Shown: positions 35,205-44,924, numbered from the stretch's first letter. The stretch is DNA of 64,000 nt from Lachnospiraceae bacterium (GCA_017461725.1 JAFTXG010000004.1:62001-126000); one strand, 5' to 3'. Made by a program: numbers and translations. Notes: generated from the sequence alone by a model not told the origin.

Positions 35205-37094
35205 TTATGCCTTCATGGCATTTCCGGTATACAACTGATAATACTTGCCCTTCTCATCGATCAGCTGGTCATGAGTACCTCTCTCGATGATCCGTCCCTG
35301 CTCCAGTACCATGATGCAGTCACTGTTGCGAACCGTGGACAGACGGTGAGCGATGACGAAGGTGGTTCTGCCCTTCATCAGCTTATCCATGCCGTCCTGC
35401 ACCAGACGCTCGGTACGGGTATCGATGGAGCTGGTCGCCTCGTCAAGAATCAGCACGGGCGGGTCTGCGATGGCCGCTCTGGCGATGGCCAGGAGCTGTC
35501 TCTGACCCTGACTCAAGTTGCCGCCGTCGCCGGTCAGCATGGTGTCATAACCCTCGGGCAGTCTGCGGATGAAGCCGTCCGCGTTGGCAAGCTTTGCCGC
35601 TGCGATAACCTCCTCGTCGGTGGCATCCAGCTTTCCGTAGCGGATATTGTCCGCAACGGTTCCGGTGAACAGGTGGGTGTCCTGCAGTACGATGCCCAGA
35701 GAGCGCCGCAGGTCAGCCTTCTTGATCTTGTTGATATTGATGCCGTCATAGCGGATCTTTCCGTCCTGAATATCGTAGAATCGGTTGATCAGGTTGGTGA
35801 TGGTGGTCTTTCCCGCGCCGGTGGAGCCGACGAAAGCGATCTTCTGACCGGGTGTCGCGTACATCTTGATATCGTGAAGGACCATCTTCTCGTCGGTGTA
35901 GCCGAAGTCCACGCCGTCAAATGTTACGTCACCTTTCACCTCCACATAGGTGGTGGTGCCGTCTGCCTTATGGAAATGCTTCCACGCCCAGCGTCCGGTG
36001 CGCTCCTCCGTCTCGGTAAGCTCGCCGTTCACTTCCTTTGCGTTGACCAGGGTCACATAACCATCATCCACCTCAGGCTGCTCATCCAGAAGCTTAAACA
36101 CACGCTCCGCTCCGGCCAGCGCCATGATAATACTGTTGAACTGCTGGCTCACCTGGTTGATGGGCATACTGAAGTTCTTATTAAAGTTAAGGAAGGACGC
36201 CAGACTTCCCAGGGTAAAGCCGCCCACACCGTTGATGGCCAGGATACCGCCGAAGATCGCACAGAACACATAGCTTAAGTGTCCCAGCTGTGCGTTGACG
36301 GGGCCCATGACATTGGCAAATTTATTTGCGTTGTTTGCACTGATGAACAGCTGCTCATTCAGCTCATTAAACTTCTCAATATTTTCCTGCTCGTGGCAGA
36401 ATACCTTAACCACCTTCTGGCCGCCCATCATCTCCTCAATGAAGCCGTTGACCGCACCGAGGGACTTCTGCTGCACCACGAAGTTGCTTCCGCTCAAAGA
36501 CATGATCTTCTTTGCGCAGTACATCATCACCGCCACCATCACCAGAGTCAGGATGGTCAGCGGAACACTGAGGATCAGCATATTGATGAACACGCTGACA
36601 ATGGTAAAGCAGCTGGAGATAATCTGAGGAATGCTCTGGCTGACCATCTGACGCAGCGTGTCGATATCGTTGGTATACACGGACATGATGTCGCCGTGGG
36701 CATGAGTGTCAAAGTACTTGATGGGCAGACTCTGCATGTGATGGTAAACCTCGATACGCAGGTTACGCAGAACACCCTGGCTCACATACATCATGATACG
36801 GCTCTGGGTGAATGCGCCCACGATACCCAGCAGATAAATCAGCGCCATCCGTCCGATGGCCTGCGCCAGCACGCTGAAATCCGGGTTTGCCGCAGCTTTC
36901 AGCGGCTCAATGATACCGTCGATCAGGGTCTTCATAAACAGTGTTCCCTGAATGCTCACATATACATTGACGACAATGCAGACAAATACAATAATGCAGG
37001 CAAACCAGTAGTCCTTCATGACATATCGCATCAGTCTGGAAAACAGCTTGCCGGGGTTTTCCAGTTTGGGACGGGGTCCTCTAACCGGTGCCAT
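35205..37094 (-). CDS. ABC exporter half-transporter, catalytic-site subunit
   Basis: 629 residues: six-helix exporter membrane domain, then an ATPase domain with Walker A GSTGAGKTT, signature LSQGQRQ, Walker B VLILDEATSSID with the catalytic Glu, and the H-loop IAHRLSTV. An insert of about 35 residues before the ATPase domain (around residue 355) is characteristic of this partner. It is coupled by a one-base stop/start overlap to the upstream half-transporter, and the two should form one heterodimeric multidrug-type exporter. Confidence 0.95.
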   Translation of the reverse strand: MAPVRGPRPKLENPGKLFSRLMRYVMKDYWFACIIVFVCIVVNVYVSIQGTLFMKTLIDGIIEPLKAAANPDFSVLAQAIGRMALIYLLGIVGAFTQSRIMMYVSQGVLRNLRIEVYHHMQSLPIKYFDTHAHGDIMSVYTNDIDTLRQMVSQSIPQIISSCFTIVSVFINMLILSVPLTILTLVMVAVMMYCAKKIMSLSGSNFVVQQKSLGAVNGFIEEMMGGQKVVKVFCHEQENIEKFNELNEQLFISANNANKFANVMGPVNAQLGHLSYVFCAIFGGILAINGVGGFTLGSLASFLNFNKNFSMPINQVSQQFNSIIMALAGAERVFKLLDEQPEVDDGYVTLVNAKEVNGELTETEERTGRWAWKHFHKADGTTTYVEVKGDVTFDGVDFGYTDEKMVLHDIKMYATPGQKIAFVGSTGAGKTTITNLINRFYDIQDGKIRYDGININKIKKADLRRSLGIVLQDTHLFTGTVADNIRYGKLDATDEEVIAAAKLANADGFIRRLPEGYDTMLTGDGGNLSQGQRQLLAIARAAIADPPVLILDEATSSIDTRTERLVQDGMDKLMKGRTTFVIAHRLSTVRNSDCIMVLEQGRIIERGTHDQLIDEKGKYYQLYTGNAMKA

Positions 37095-38845
37095 CAGTGA
37101 TCACCTCCGTTCTCGTCAAAATCACCGCTGCCCTGAGTCTGGGACTCATACACATCGCGGTAGATCTCATTGTTCTCCAACAGCTCCTCATGGGTGCCGA
37201 AGCCGTTGATCCGCCCATTCTCCATGACAATAATCCGGTCAGCCCTCTCCACGCTGGATACACGCTGTGCGATGATCAGCTTGGTGGTGCCGGGGATTTC
37301 CTCGGCAAAGGCCTTGCGGATCTTTGCGTCGGTGGCAGTATCCACCGCGCTGGTGGAATCATCCAGAATCAAAATCTTCGGTTTCTTTAACAGAGCGCGG
37401 GCAATACACAGACGCTGTTTCTGTCCGCCGGAAACATTGGTTCCGCCCTGCTCGATATGGGTCTCGTACCCGTCGGGGAAACGCTCGATAAACTCATCAG
37501 CGCAGGTCAGCCTGCAGGCATGCTTACACTCCTCCTCGGTGGCCTCCTTGTTACCCCAGCGCAGGTTATCCAGAATCGTGCCGGAGAACAGCACATTTTT
37601 CTGAAGCACCACAGAGACCTCATTTCTCAGGGTCTCCAGGTCATAGTCACGGACATCCACGCCGCCGACCGTGACACTTCCGCCGGTCACATCATAGAGT
37701 CGGCTGATCAGGTTGACCAGACTGGACTTGGCGCTTCCGGTTCCTCCGATGATACCGATGGTCTCTCCGGATCGGATCTCCAGGTCGATATCCTTGAGCA
37801 CCGGCTCGGCGCTGTCTTTTTTATAGGAAAATACTACGTCCTTGAATACGATGCTTCCGTCCTTCACCTCGTAAACAGGGTTGGAGGGATTGACCAGATC
37901 GCTCTGCTCGTTAATGACCTCGGCCACACGCTGACCGGCAGCCGCACTCATGGTCATCATGACAAAGATCATGGAGAGCATCATCAGGCTCATCAGAATA
38001 TTCATGCAGTAGGTCAGGAGGCTCATCAGCTGACCGGTGGTCAGGCCGTCCATGACGATCATCTCCGCGCCCATCCAGCTGATCAGCAGGATACAGGTGT
38101 AGACCGTCAGCTGCATCAGCGGATTATTTAAGGTGAGAATGCGCTCCGCGTTGATGAACATCTTGTACAGGTTTTCCGCCGCCTTGGTGAAACGGTTCTT
38201 CTCGTAATCCTCGCGGACATAGGCCTTCACCACGCGGATGGCCGAAACATTTTCCTGCACGCTGGCATTCAGCTCGTCATACTTTTTGAACACCTGACGG
38301 AAATATTTGGTGGTCCGTCCCATGATCAGGACCAGGCAGAGACCCAGGAAAACAACCGCAAGCAGGTAAATGCTGGCCAGCTTGGGACTGATAAAGAAGG
38401 CCATCACCATGGCGCAGATCAGATTGCCCGGCGCGCGGAAGCACATACGCAGGATCATCTGATAGGCATTCTGCACGTTGGTCACATCGGTGGTCATACG
38501 GGTGACCAGACCGGCGGTGCTGAATTTATCCAGGTTCGCAAAGGAAAAGGTCTGGATATTCTCAAACATGGCCTTTCTTAAGTTTCGCGCAAAGCCGGTG
38601 GATGCCTTGGCTCCGCACCAGCCGCCCATGTATCCGGTGAACAATCCTACCGCAGCGGTCAGGATCATCAGCGCTCCCATCTTATAAATATGATTGATAT
38701 CTCCCACTTCCACACCCTTGTCGATGATGGACGCCATGATAAGCGGGATGATCGTATCCATGATGACCTCCAGAACCATAAACACGGGGGTCAGAATGGA
38801 AACAGTCTTGAATTCTTTGATCTGTCTTGCCAGAGTCTTTAACAT
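37094..38845 (-). CDS. ABC exporter half-transporter, degenerate-site subunit
   Basis: 583 residues: exporter membrane domain then an ATPase domain whose Walker A reads GGTGSAKSS (Ala for the usual Gly), signature VSGGQKQR, and Walker B ILILDDSTSAVD with Asp in place of the catalytic Glu. This is the degenerate half seen in heterodimeric exporters such as BmrC/D or TM287/288, where only one of two sites hydrolyses ATP. It is the first gene of the operon, behind a consensus promoter and a MarR-like operator. Substrate unknown. Confidence 0.95.
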   Translation of the reverse strand: MLKTLARQIKEFKTVSILTPVFMVLEVIMDTIIPLIMASIIDKGVEVGDINHIYKMGALMILTAAVGLFTGYMGGWCGAKASTGFARNLRKAMFENIQTFSFANLDKFSTAGLVTRMTTDVTNVQNAYQMILRMCFRAPGNLICAMVMAFFISPKLASIYLLAVVFLGLCLVLIMGRTTKYFRQVFKKYDELNASVQENVSAIRVVKAYVREDYEKNRFTKAAENLYKMFINAERILTLNNPLMQLTVYTCILLISWMGAEMIVMDGLTTGQLMSLLTYCMNILMSLMMLSMIFVMMTMSAAAGQRVAEVINEQSDLVNPSNPVYEVKDGSIVFKDVVFSYKKDSAEPVLKDIDLEIRSGETIGIIGGTGSAKSSLVNLISRLYDVTGGSVTVGGVDVRDYDLETLRNEVSVVLQKNVLFSGTILDNLRWGNKEATEEECKHACRLTCADEFIERFPDGYETHIEQGGTNVSGGQKQRLCIARALLKKPKILILDDSTSAVDTATDAKIRKAFAEEIPGTTKLIIAQRVSSVERADRIIVMENGRINGFGTHEELLENNEIYRDVYESQTQGSGDFDENGGDH

Positions 38846-38904
38846 GCTTCCTCCTCCTTTTTCTAATGCAGCTTCTCTCTTTTGTCACTAAATTCGCGAA
38901 AGCA

Positions 38905-38924
38905 TTTGTTAGCTCCCTAACTAA
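38905..38924. promoter_or_regulatory. MarR-type operator in front of the exporter operon
   Basis: TTTGTTAG (38905-38912), CTCC spacer, CTAACTAA (38917-38924): 8-bp arms with one mismatch, lying just downstream of the promoter -10, where a repressor would block initiation. The TTAG-based inverted repeat is typical of MarR family sites. No marR gene is adjacent. Confidence 0.6.
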
Positions 38925-38936
38925 TTCCAGTTTCCT

Positions 38937-38964
38937 ATTATAATGTAAAATATATATATGTCAA
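38937..38964 (-). promoter_or_regulatory. Consensus promoter of the exporter operon
   Basis: Reverse strand TTGACA (38959-38964), 16-base spacer, TATAAT (38937-38942): both hexamers perfect, so regulation is likely by repression. Confidence 0.88.
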
Positions 38965-39007
38965 CTGAATTTTCTGTGACAAATCTATGATGTTTTTATT
39001 AAGTCAA

Positions 39008-39036
39008 TTGACAACCCGGCAAACAACCGTTAAGAT
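39008..39036 (+). promoter_or_regulatory. Promoter of the 230-residue membrane protein gene
   Basis: TTGACA (39008-39013), 17-base spacer, TAAGAT (39031-39036), ahead of a GGAGG ribosome site. Confidence 0.7.
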
Positions 39037-39088
39037 ATAGTAATGTTTAGATCAGAATTATTCTGAATGGCAATACGGAGGCGTACAA

Positions 39089-39781
39089 ATGAGAGATATC
39101 TGGGATTCTATCGTTAATTTTTTCCAAACTGAGTGGGCAAAGCTCAAGCCCATGAGCTTCAATGATAAACTGGTATACATCTGGGAATATTACAAGCTTC
39201 ATATTATTATTTTCCTTACGGTACTGATCTCGACGATCTCCATCATCAACACGGTCAGAGAAAACCGTGCCGGAGGCGAGGTCGTCTTCGGTGTGGCTAT
39301 CGTCAATGACATGAACGGAAATGACGCAGCTGAGCAGCTGGCGACAGAGTTCGGCGACTATCTGGGACTGGTCTACGGAGAACAGTGCGTTCAGGCCAAC
39401 GGCGGCTATTCTGTGGGAAATACCGGTATGGACTACTACGAGGTGTCTTCCATTCTGATGATGGTGGATGCAGGTGCAGGCAATGTGGATGTGGCCATCT
39501 GTCAGGAGAATGCCCTGCAGTACTTTGAGAATGTGGACGATGTGATCTGGATGGATCTGAACGATATCATCGGCGCAGACCGGGTGGCCGAGCTGGGTGA
39601 CCGGATCTTCTACTATACAAATGCAGACGGAGAGAGCTTCCCCTGCGGCATCTACATCAAGGATCATCCCGTGCTGGCAGCTCACAGCTCTACCCTAAAG
39701 GAGCCCATGGTCGTTTTCCCGGCTGCGGCTCGGCATGTGGAGTATATGGATGATTTTGTGGATTATATTTTAGGTGAGTGA
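39089..39781 (+). CDS. Hypothetical membrane-anchored protein
   Basis: 230 residues. A cytoplasmic amphipathic N-terminus (about 1-35) leads to one hydrophobic segment (IIIFLTVLISTISIINTV, about 38-55), then an outward domain of about 170 residues rich in acidic residues with a DVAICQENALQYF...VDDVIWMDLNDII core. No family is recognised. It has its own promoter, stands divergent from the exporter operon and convergent to the 39912 operon, and ends at a strong terminator. Its outer domain faintly resembles a solute-binding lobe, not enough for a call. Confidence 0.75.
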   Translation: MRDIWDSIVNFFQTEWAKLKPMSFNDKLVYIWEYYKLHIIIFLTVLISTISIINTVRENRAGGEVVFGVAIVNDMNGNDAAEQLATEFGDYLGLVYGEQCVQANGGYSVGNTGMDYYEVSSILMMVDAGAGNVDVAICQENALQYFENVDDVIWMDLNDIIGADRVAELGDRIFYYTNADGESFPCGIYIKDHPVLAAHSSTLKEPMVVFPAAARHVEYMDDFVDYILGE

Positions 39782-39828
39782 TCATCGTATTGCAATTCAA
39801 TGCTTTTATTCTCACTTTCCAAAAATGC

Positions 39829-39878
39829 TTCCGGAGAATCGATGAATGCGCTCCGCATCACGATTCTCCGGAATTTTT
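39829..39878. terminator. Bidirectional terminator between convergent transcripts
   Basis: A perfect 13-bp stem TTCCGGAGAATCG (39829-39841) with CGATTCTCCGGAA (39861-39873), five T residues after it on the forward strand and five A residues before it, so it serves both strands. Confidence 0.9.
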
Positions 39879-39911
39879 GTATCATGTGTCAGTCTCTAAT
39901 CGTTGGTGCAA

Positions 39912-42278
39912 TCACCGATTCTCCGCCAAATACAAACTTGCCCTTCTCTGGATCACCTCTGCCGTCTCTGCAGCCGTTTTCGACCCGGCAAAAAAGCCTT
40001 CTGCCTCCTCCAGAATCAGGCTGATCAATTCTTCATTGTAAAAAGCTGTCTTATCCACTGAGCGAATAAATTCCAGATAGGCTTTCGCCTCCTTCCTGGT
40101 CAGTGGCTGGATCGTCACCTCATTGCCGTTGATGCCCATCGTCGGTTCGTACTCCACCCTATTTCCGTTTTCATCCAGATAATAGTACGGCTCGGTGGCC
40201 TTTTCTGCCAGAGCCTCCAGCACATCGTTTCGCACCGACAGCCGGAAGTGATCAGGGTCAGACTGGTACTCCTCCGACAAAAAGCAGCTCAGCAGCTCCC
40301 AGGCGCCCTCCTTACAACTGCTCTTTGCGGAGATGGCAAAGCTGCCCTCCTCCATCAGTACCGAGCCGATTCCCTCCGCAGTCGGGAATCCGATCCAGGT
40401 GATGGGCTCACCGAAATAATAGTCCTTCGTCTGCTTCATGTCATCGAAGCTATAAATGGAGGCTACATACAAAAGCACCCGATTCTCCCGGTACAGGCTT
40501 CTCTCATTCATCCAGTAATCATCCCCCAGCGAGGAATAGTCGATCTCCTCCGGGAACCTGGCCGTCCACTCCAGCAACTCGATAAACTCCTCTGACTCAA
40601 AATCGCAGGTCCCATTTCTCACATCCAGATAAGTGTCCCCAAAATACATCACACAGACGGTCAAAAGTTCACTTCGGGTGACCAGATCAAAGGCCTCACT
40701 GTCCGGATAGTTCTTCATGACCTCCAAAATCTCACTGACAGTCCATTGCTCCCGGTTTCCCACCACAGAGGTCTTTGCCGCCGCGGTTCCGATGGAAAAG
40801 CCGATGGGCATCTGATAAAGCTTTCCGTCCACGGTGAAAGCCTCCATCACGTTGGCCAGCAGATCCTTTCTGTTCAGTTCCTTGTCTTTGTCGATCCATT
40901 CGTACAGATCCTCAAACATCCCCTGCTCAATGTAGCTGTCCACCGGCATATTGTAATTATCCAGGATCATCACATCGGGAGTCCGCCCCGCCACAATATC
41001 GTTATTTAATATGGTCAGACCTCCCTCCGGCTCCGCAGCTGTATTAAAGTCTGCATAGTCGGTCACGGTCACCAGATATTTATCGCTCGTCTGGTTAAAG
41101 GCGATAATATCGCTGAGCATATCTGAGCCCAGATAAAAGCCGCCCAGCGTGACAGTCTGCTTATCCTGAACCAACTCCGGATCAACCTTTTTCAGCAGAC
41201 AGAGCTCCTGTTTCCATGTCTGCTGATCGAACATGACCGCCAGGATCGTTTCCTCCCCCACCGCCAAAAACTGATGGATCTGACCGGAATCAATGCCCGA
41301 ATTGACGAAATTCAATACCTCTGTATATTGACTCTCCCCCATATTGTAACCAATGATTTTCTCACCGTTCTGGAACAGCAGGTCATACCCGCAGCCGGCC
41401 AGCAGATTGCCGCCGGAGGAGAAGCCTTCCCAGGGCACCTCCAATGCCTGACCCGCAGTCCCCTTTTCCCCGTCGATCTCCACGATCTGATAACCGGTAC
41501 TGTTCATGTAGCCGTTGGCGAAAATCTGTCCCTCTACAGTGACAGCAATGTGGTAGATTATATTCATACCGGGGATAGTGACCTCCCCAATCATTTCCCC
41601 GTCCGCATCATAGATCAATACAGTCTCCGAAGTGTTGATCAGCACCCGGTCGTCTGTGCAGGCGATCTGCGCCGTGTACATGGCAAGCGGAATATCCGCC
41701 TTCCACAGCTCATTCCCGTCCCGGTCCAGCTTGACCAGCTGCCATGTACTGTCACTGCCGGGCATCTCCACCACGCCGCCGGAACCGCCCATATCTGTGG
41801 GTGTGCCGTAAGTCTCCATCACGCAGTATATGTTTTCCTCGCCGTCCATGGCGATTCCTGCCACCCCTGTGGCGACATCATCCTCCGCCTCCGGCGGCGC
41901 AAACCGGCACATTTCCGTGAACACCAGCTCCGAAACATCAGCGCGGAGGATCACCTGTGACCGCCGATTGCCGTTCTCCTGATCGTAAACATCCCCGAAC
42001 AAATAGACCTGGTTATTCTTGCATATCATATCGGAAACATATTCCATCGAAATTTCCCCGTCCAGCTTTTCCAGACGGTAAAGACTGTCCTTGTTGACGC
42101 TGACCTTGCCCGGGTCTGCCTGTGTGCTGTCAGAGTTCTGGCCCTGTTTTCCGTCCGCAGCCTTCCCGCAGCCGGAAAACAGACACATAAAAATCCCGAT
42201 GCAGATCAGCAGCGCCACAGCATTTCCAAACAGCCAGCAGACACCTCCCCCGGTCAGTCGAATGCGCTTTTCTCTCAT
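39912..42278 (-). CDS. Large lipoprotein: propeller-like domain plus solute-binding domain
   Basis: 788 residues. A basic start and hydrophobic stretch end in a FSGCGK lipobox (Cys37). Residues about 60-390 are short repeated beta strands of the form NGNELW...AYVFDADG, like a propeller. From about 395 (VTLGGFYLGSDMLSDIIAFNQTSD) a type-1 extracellular solute-binding domain follows, ending FFAGSKTAAETAEVIQRRASLYLAE. Such length is about twice that of an ordinary binding protein. It is a paralogue of the next gene upstream and last in the operon, with a promoter of its own at 42319. Confidence 0.82.
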   Translation of the reverse strand: MREKRIRLTGGGVCWLFGNAVALLICIGIFMCLFSGCGKAADGKQGQNSDSTQADPGKVSVNKDSLYRLEKLDGEISMEYVSDMICKNNQVYLFGDVYDQENGNRRSQVILRADVSELVFTEMCRFAPPEAEDDVATGVAGIAMDGEENIYCVMETYGTPTDMGGSGGVVEMPGSDSTWQLVKLDRDGNELWKADIPLAMYTAQIACTDDRVLINTSETVLIYDADGEMIGEVTIPGMNIIYHIAVTVEGQIFANGYMNSTGYQIVEIDGEKGTAGQALEVPWEGFSSGGNLLAGCGYDLLFQNGEKIIGYNMGESQYTEVLNFVNSGIDSGQIHQFLAVGEETILAVMFDQQTWKQELCLLKKVDPELVQDKQTVTLGGFYLGSDMLSDIIAFNQTSDKYLVTVTDYADFNTAAEPEGGLTILNNDIVAGRTPDVMILDNYNMPVDSYIEQGMFEDLYEWIDKDKELNRKDLLANVMEAFTVDGKLYQMPIGFSIGTAAAKTSVVGNREQWTVSEILEVMKNYPDSEAFDLVTRSELLTVCVMYFGDTYLDVRNGTCDFESEEFIELLEWTARFPEEIDYSSLGDDYWMNERSLYRENRVLLYVASIYSFDDMKQTKDYYFGEPITWIGFPTAEGIGSVLMEEGSFAISAKSSCKEGAWELLSCFLSEEYQSDPDHFRLSVRNDVLEALAEKATEPYYYLDENGNRVEYEPTMGINGNEVTIQPLTRKEAKAYLEFIRSVDKTAFYNEELISLILEEAEGFFAGSKTAAETAEVIQRRASLYLAENR

Positions 42279-42318
42279 AAAATAAACCCTCCCGCTATTT
42301 AATGATCGTTATGTCACC

Positions 42319-42347
42319 ATCATAGCGAAAGGGTCATTAAGAACCAA
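42319..42347 (-). promoter_or_regulatory. Internal promoter before the second large lipoprotein
   Basis: Reverse strand TTGGTT (42342-42347), 17-base spacer, TATGAT (42319-42324), in the 120-base gap between the two lipoprotein genes. Confidence 0.55.
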
Positions 42348-42398
42348 GTGGTTAACTCCTTAAAAATTGATTAAGGGAGAGGTCTTCCCCTCATATCA

Positions 42399-44924
42399 TC
42401 AGCTGTTCTCCGCCAGAAAAATACTTGCCCGGCTCTGGATGATCTTTGCCACCTCTTCCGCGCTCTTCTGTCCGGCGAAGAAGTGCTCCGCGTCCTCCAT
42501 GATGATATTCAGCACCTCCGTATTCAGGGTGGAAACCCGGTCTACGGTCTTCATGAATTCAATATATTTATCGATCTCCTCCTGCGTCAGAGGCTCGATC
42601 ACGATCTCTTTGTCCCCCACCCAGTAGGTGTCCTCCACCACGACCTCATTTCCATTTTCGTCAATGTAGGTGTAGGGCTTCATCGCCTGCTCGCCCTTCT
42701 CCTCCAGCGCACTGAGCTTCACCGGGAAGCACCATATCTTATCGGACATTTGATACTCGTCGGTGAGGAAACGGCGGATAAACTGCCATGCGCCATCCTT
42801 ATTCTCACTCTGGGAGGAGATGGCGAAGGTGGTCTCCGGCTGCAGGACAGAACCGCTGCCCTCTGAGGTAGGGTAGCCGATACAGGTGATGGCCTCACCA
42901 AATGCCGCGCCTCTGAGATATTTTAATTCCTCGAAGGCAGAGATGGTGGTACTCTGAAGCAAAGTCTTGTTTTCCCTGTACATGGTATCGTAGTGCAGGT
43001 AATAATCATCATCAACCTTATTGTAATCAATCTCCGCCGGGAAGGTATTGGCCCACTCCAGCAGTTTGATGAACTCCTCCGAATCAAAGCTGCAGGTGCC
43101 CTCCAGCTCGTTCATAAACTGATGACCCACCACGTTCATACAGCTGTTCATCAGATCCTGTCTCGTCCACATTTCAAACATCTGGCTGTCCGGGTACGCG
43201 GCCTGCAGTGCCAGCACATCGTCGATGGTCCATCCGGGTCCCTCGCCCACCAGCGCGGTCTTTCCCACCACGGTGGAAACGGCGAAGGAGGGAGTAATCT
43301 GATACAGCTTGCCGTCCACAGAGAAGGCGTCCAGCACATTGGGCATGAAATCCTCCGCCTTCAGCTCCGGGTCCGCGGCGAGCAGCTCGTTCAAGTCCGC
43401 AAACGCCCCTTTGGAAATATAGCTGTCCAGCGGCATATAATAGCTGTTGGTAATCAGAATGTCCGGTGCCTTCCCGCTGTTGATATCATTGTTCAGCTGC
43501 TGGGTGCCTGCCTCAGGATTGGCGCTGGTATTATAGTCACTGTAAACGACCACCTTAATCCGGTAATCCTCATTGGTCTTGTTGAATTTGATAATCTCGC
43601 TGGTCATCTGATAGTCGTTCCACATCATACCCAACGTCAGAATAACCTTTTCCTTCACATCCTCCGGGGCCACCTTGGTCAGAGAAAACATCTCCAACTT
43701 CCCGTTGTCCGGATTATACGCACCCATGTAGAAGCTGTTCTCACCGCTGGGACTGATAAAACTCATATTCCCCACATCGATGTCCGAATCCACATAATTC
43801 AGGATCTCGGTATAATTCGCATCCCCGATATTGTAACCGGCAATGAAGGAGCTGCCCTGCAGGAAAATATCGTAGCCGATCCCGGGAATCATTGTCAGTC
43901 CCTGACTGCTCCATGGAGCCTCAATCTCCGCCTCCAGCGCACCGGTCTGCAGATTCAGGGGCTTCAGTACATACTTACCGTCACCGTTGGTATAGTCATA
44001 GTAAGTCACATAGGTACGTCCGTCCGCCAGCATGACCATACTGTTGATCCACATATCTCCGACCAGCTCGATTTTATTCAGCGGCGAGCCCTGATCGTCA
44101 AACACGTAAACCACACTCTCCGCATTGACCAAAATCTTCCCGCCGCCGCAGACCATATGACTTGCGTAGGTAACCTCCGGTATCGTCAGATTCCACAGCT
44201 CATCGCCGTTCCGATCCATCTTCACCAAAATCATCTCCGACAGATATTCCTCGGGTGTCTGGGTCCAACGGTTAAACAGCAGGATCAGATTGCCCTGGCC
44301 GTCGCCCACAATATTCTGAACATACTCTCCTGTATATATCTCCCGGCCCGGCTCCGGCTCCTGTATCGACTCCGTTTCCTGCTCTGGGTCAACTTCCTGC
44401 CCCGTATCGCTTTCCTGATTCGGCTCATTTTCCTGTTCTGGTCCGCTTTCCTGATCCGACTCGCTTTCTTGCTCCGACTCGCTTTCCTGATCCGGCTCAG
44501 CCCCCTGCACCGGCTCACTCTCCATAATCGCCGGTCCGTCCGGGTATTTTTCCGCCCCCTCACTGTACTCATAGATGGAGCTCAGCTGTGTCCCATCCGC
44601 ATTTCCGGCAAATATATAGTAGGTCGAGGCCCAGGTCTCCTCATCATACTCATAGCCAGAAATATACATCGTGTCTCCGCTGAGGATCAACCGACTGATC
44701 TCGCTGATGGGGAGATCAAATCCCGCCGGAGTGCTCCTGTAGATCACGTCCTTGTTCAGCAGCTCGCTGTTATTGTTCTTTTCACCGTCTTTACCGTCGC
44801 TTTTTCCCGGAGAGTTCCCTCCGGTCTCGCCGTTGCCGGAAACCGTCCCGCAGCCTGCCAACAGCAACATGCACATACTAAACGCCAGCAAAATACTAAT
44901 CCATCGTCTCAGCTGTCTCTTCAT
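42399..44924 (-). CDS. Large lipoprotein: propeller-like domain with acidic hexapeptide insert plus solute-binding domain
   Basis: 841 residues. Lipobox LLAGCG with Cys25. A propeller-like region runs from about 55 to 425 and is interrupted at 145-192 by eight acidic hexapeptides. A solute-binding domain starts near VILTLGMMWNDYQMTSEIIKF and ends FFAGQKSAEEVAKIIQSRAS, closely matching the paralogue downstream. The start overlaps the end of the MacB-like gene by 29 bases. It should be tethered outside the membrane and may sense or bind a polymer with one domain and deliver a ligand with the other. Confidence 0.83.
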   Translation of the reverse strand: MKRQLRRWISILLAFSMCMLLLAGCGTVSGNGETGGNSPGKSDGKDGEKNNNSELLNKDVIYRSTPAGFDLPISEISRLILSGDTMYISGYEYDEETWASTYYIFAGNADGTQLSSIYEYSEGAEKYPDGPAIMESEPVQGAEPDQESESEQESESDQESGPEQENEPNQESDTGQEVDPEQETESIQEPEPGREIYTGEYVQNIVGDGQGNLILLFNRWTQTPEEYLSEMILVKMDRNGDELWNLTIPEVTYASHMVCGGGKILVNAESVVYVFDDQGSPLNKIELVGDMWINSMVMLADGRTYVTYYDYTNGDGKYVLKPLNLQTGALEAEIEAPWSSQGLTMIPGIGYDIFLQGSSFIAGYNIGDANYTEILNYVDSDIDVGNMSFISPSGENSFYMGAYNPDNGKLEMFSLTKVAPEDVKEKVILTLGMMWNDYQMTSEIIKFNKTNEDYRIKVVVYSDYNTSANPEAGTQQLNNDINSGKAPDILITNSYYMPLDSYISKGAFADLNELLAADPELKAEDFMPNVLDAFSVDGKLYQITPSFAVSTVVGKTALVGEGPGWTIDDVLALQAAYPDSQMFEMWTRQDLMNSCMNVVGHQFMNELEGTCSFDSEEFIKLLEWANTFPAEIDYNKVDDDYYLHYDTMYRENKTLLQSTTISAFEELKYLRGAAFGEAITCIGYPTSEGSGSVLQPETTFAISSQSENKDGAWQFIRRFLTDEYQMSDKIWCFPVKLSALEEKGEQAMKPYTYIDENGNEVVVEDTYWVGDKEIVIEPLTQEEIDKYIEFMKTVDRVSTLNTEVLNIIMEDAEHFFAGQKSAEEVAKIIQSRASIFLAENS
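44349..44492 (-). repeat. Eight 18-bp repeats encoding acidic hexapeptides
   Basis: Within the 841-residue lipoprotein, 144 bases encode eight six-residue units beginning DQESES, EQESES, DQESGP and EQENEP and ending EQETES, IQEPEP. Later units are diverged. Such tandem repeats change length by slippage in whole codons. Confidence 0.85.

Noticed and set aside
35271-38131. Several long forward frames
   Set aside because: Shadows of the two ABC exporter genes, whose Walker motifs fix the true strand.
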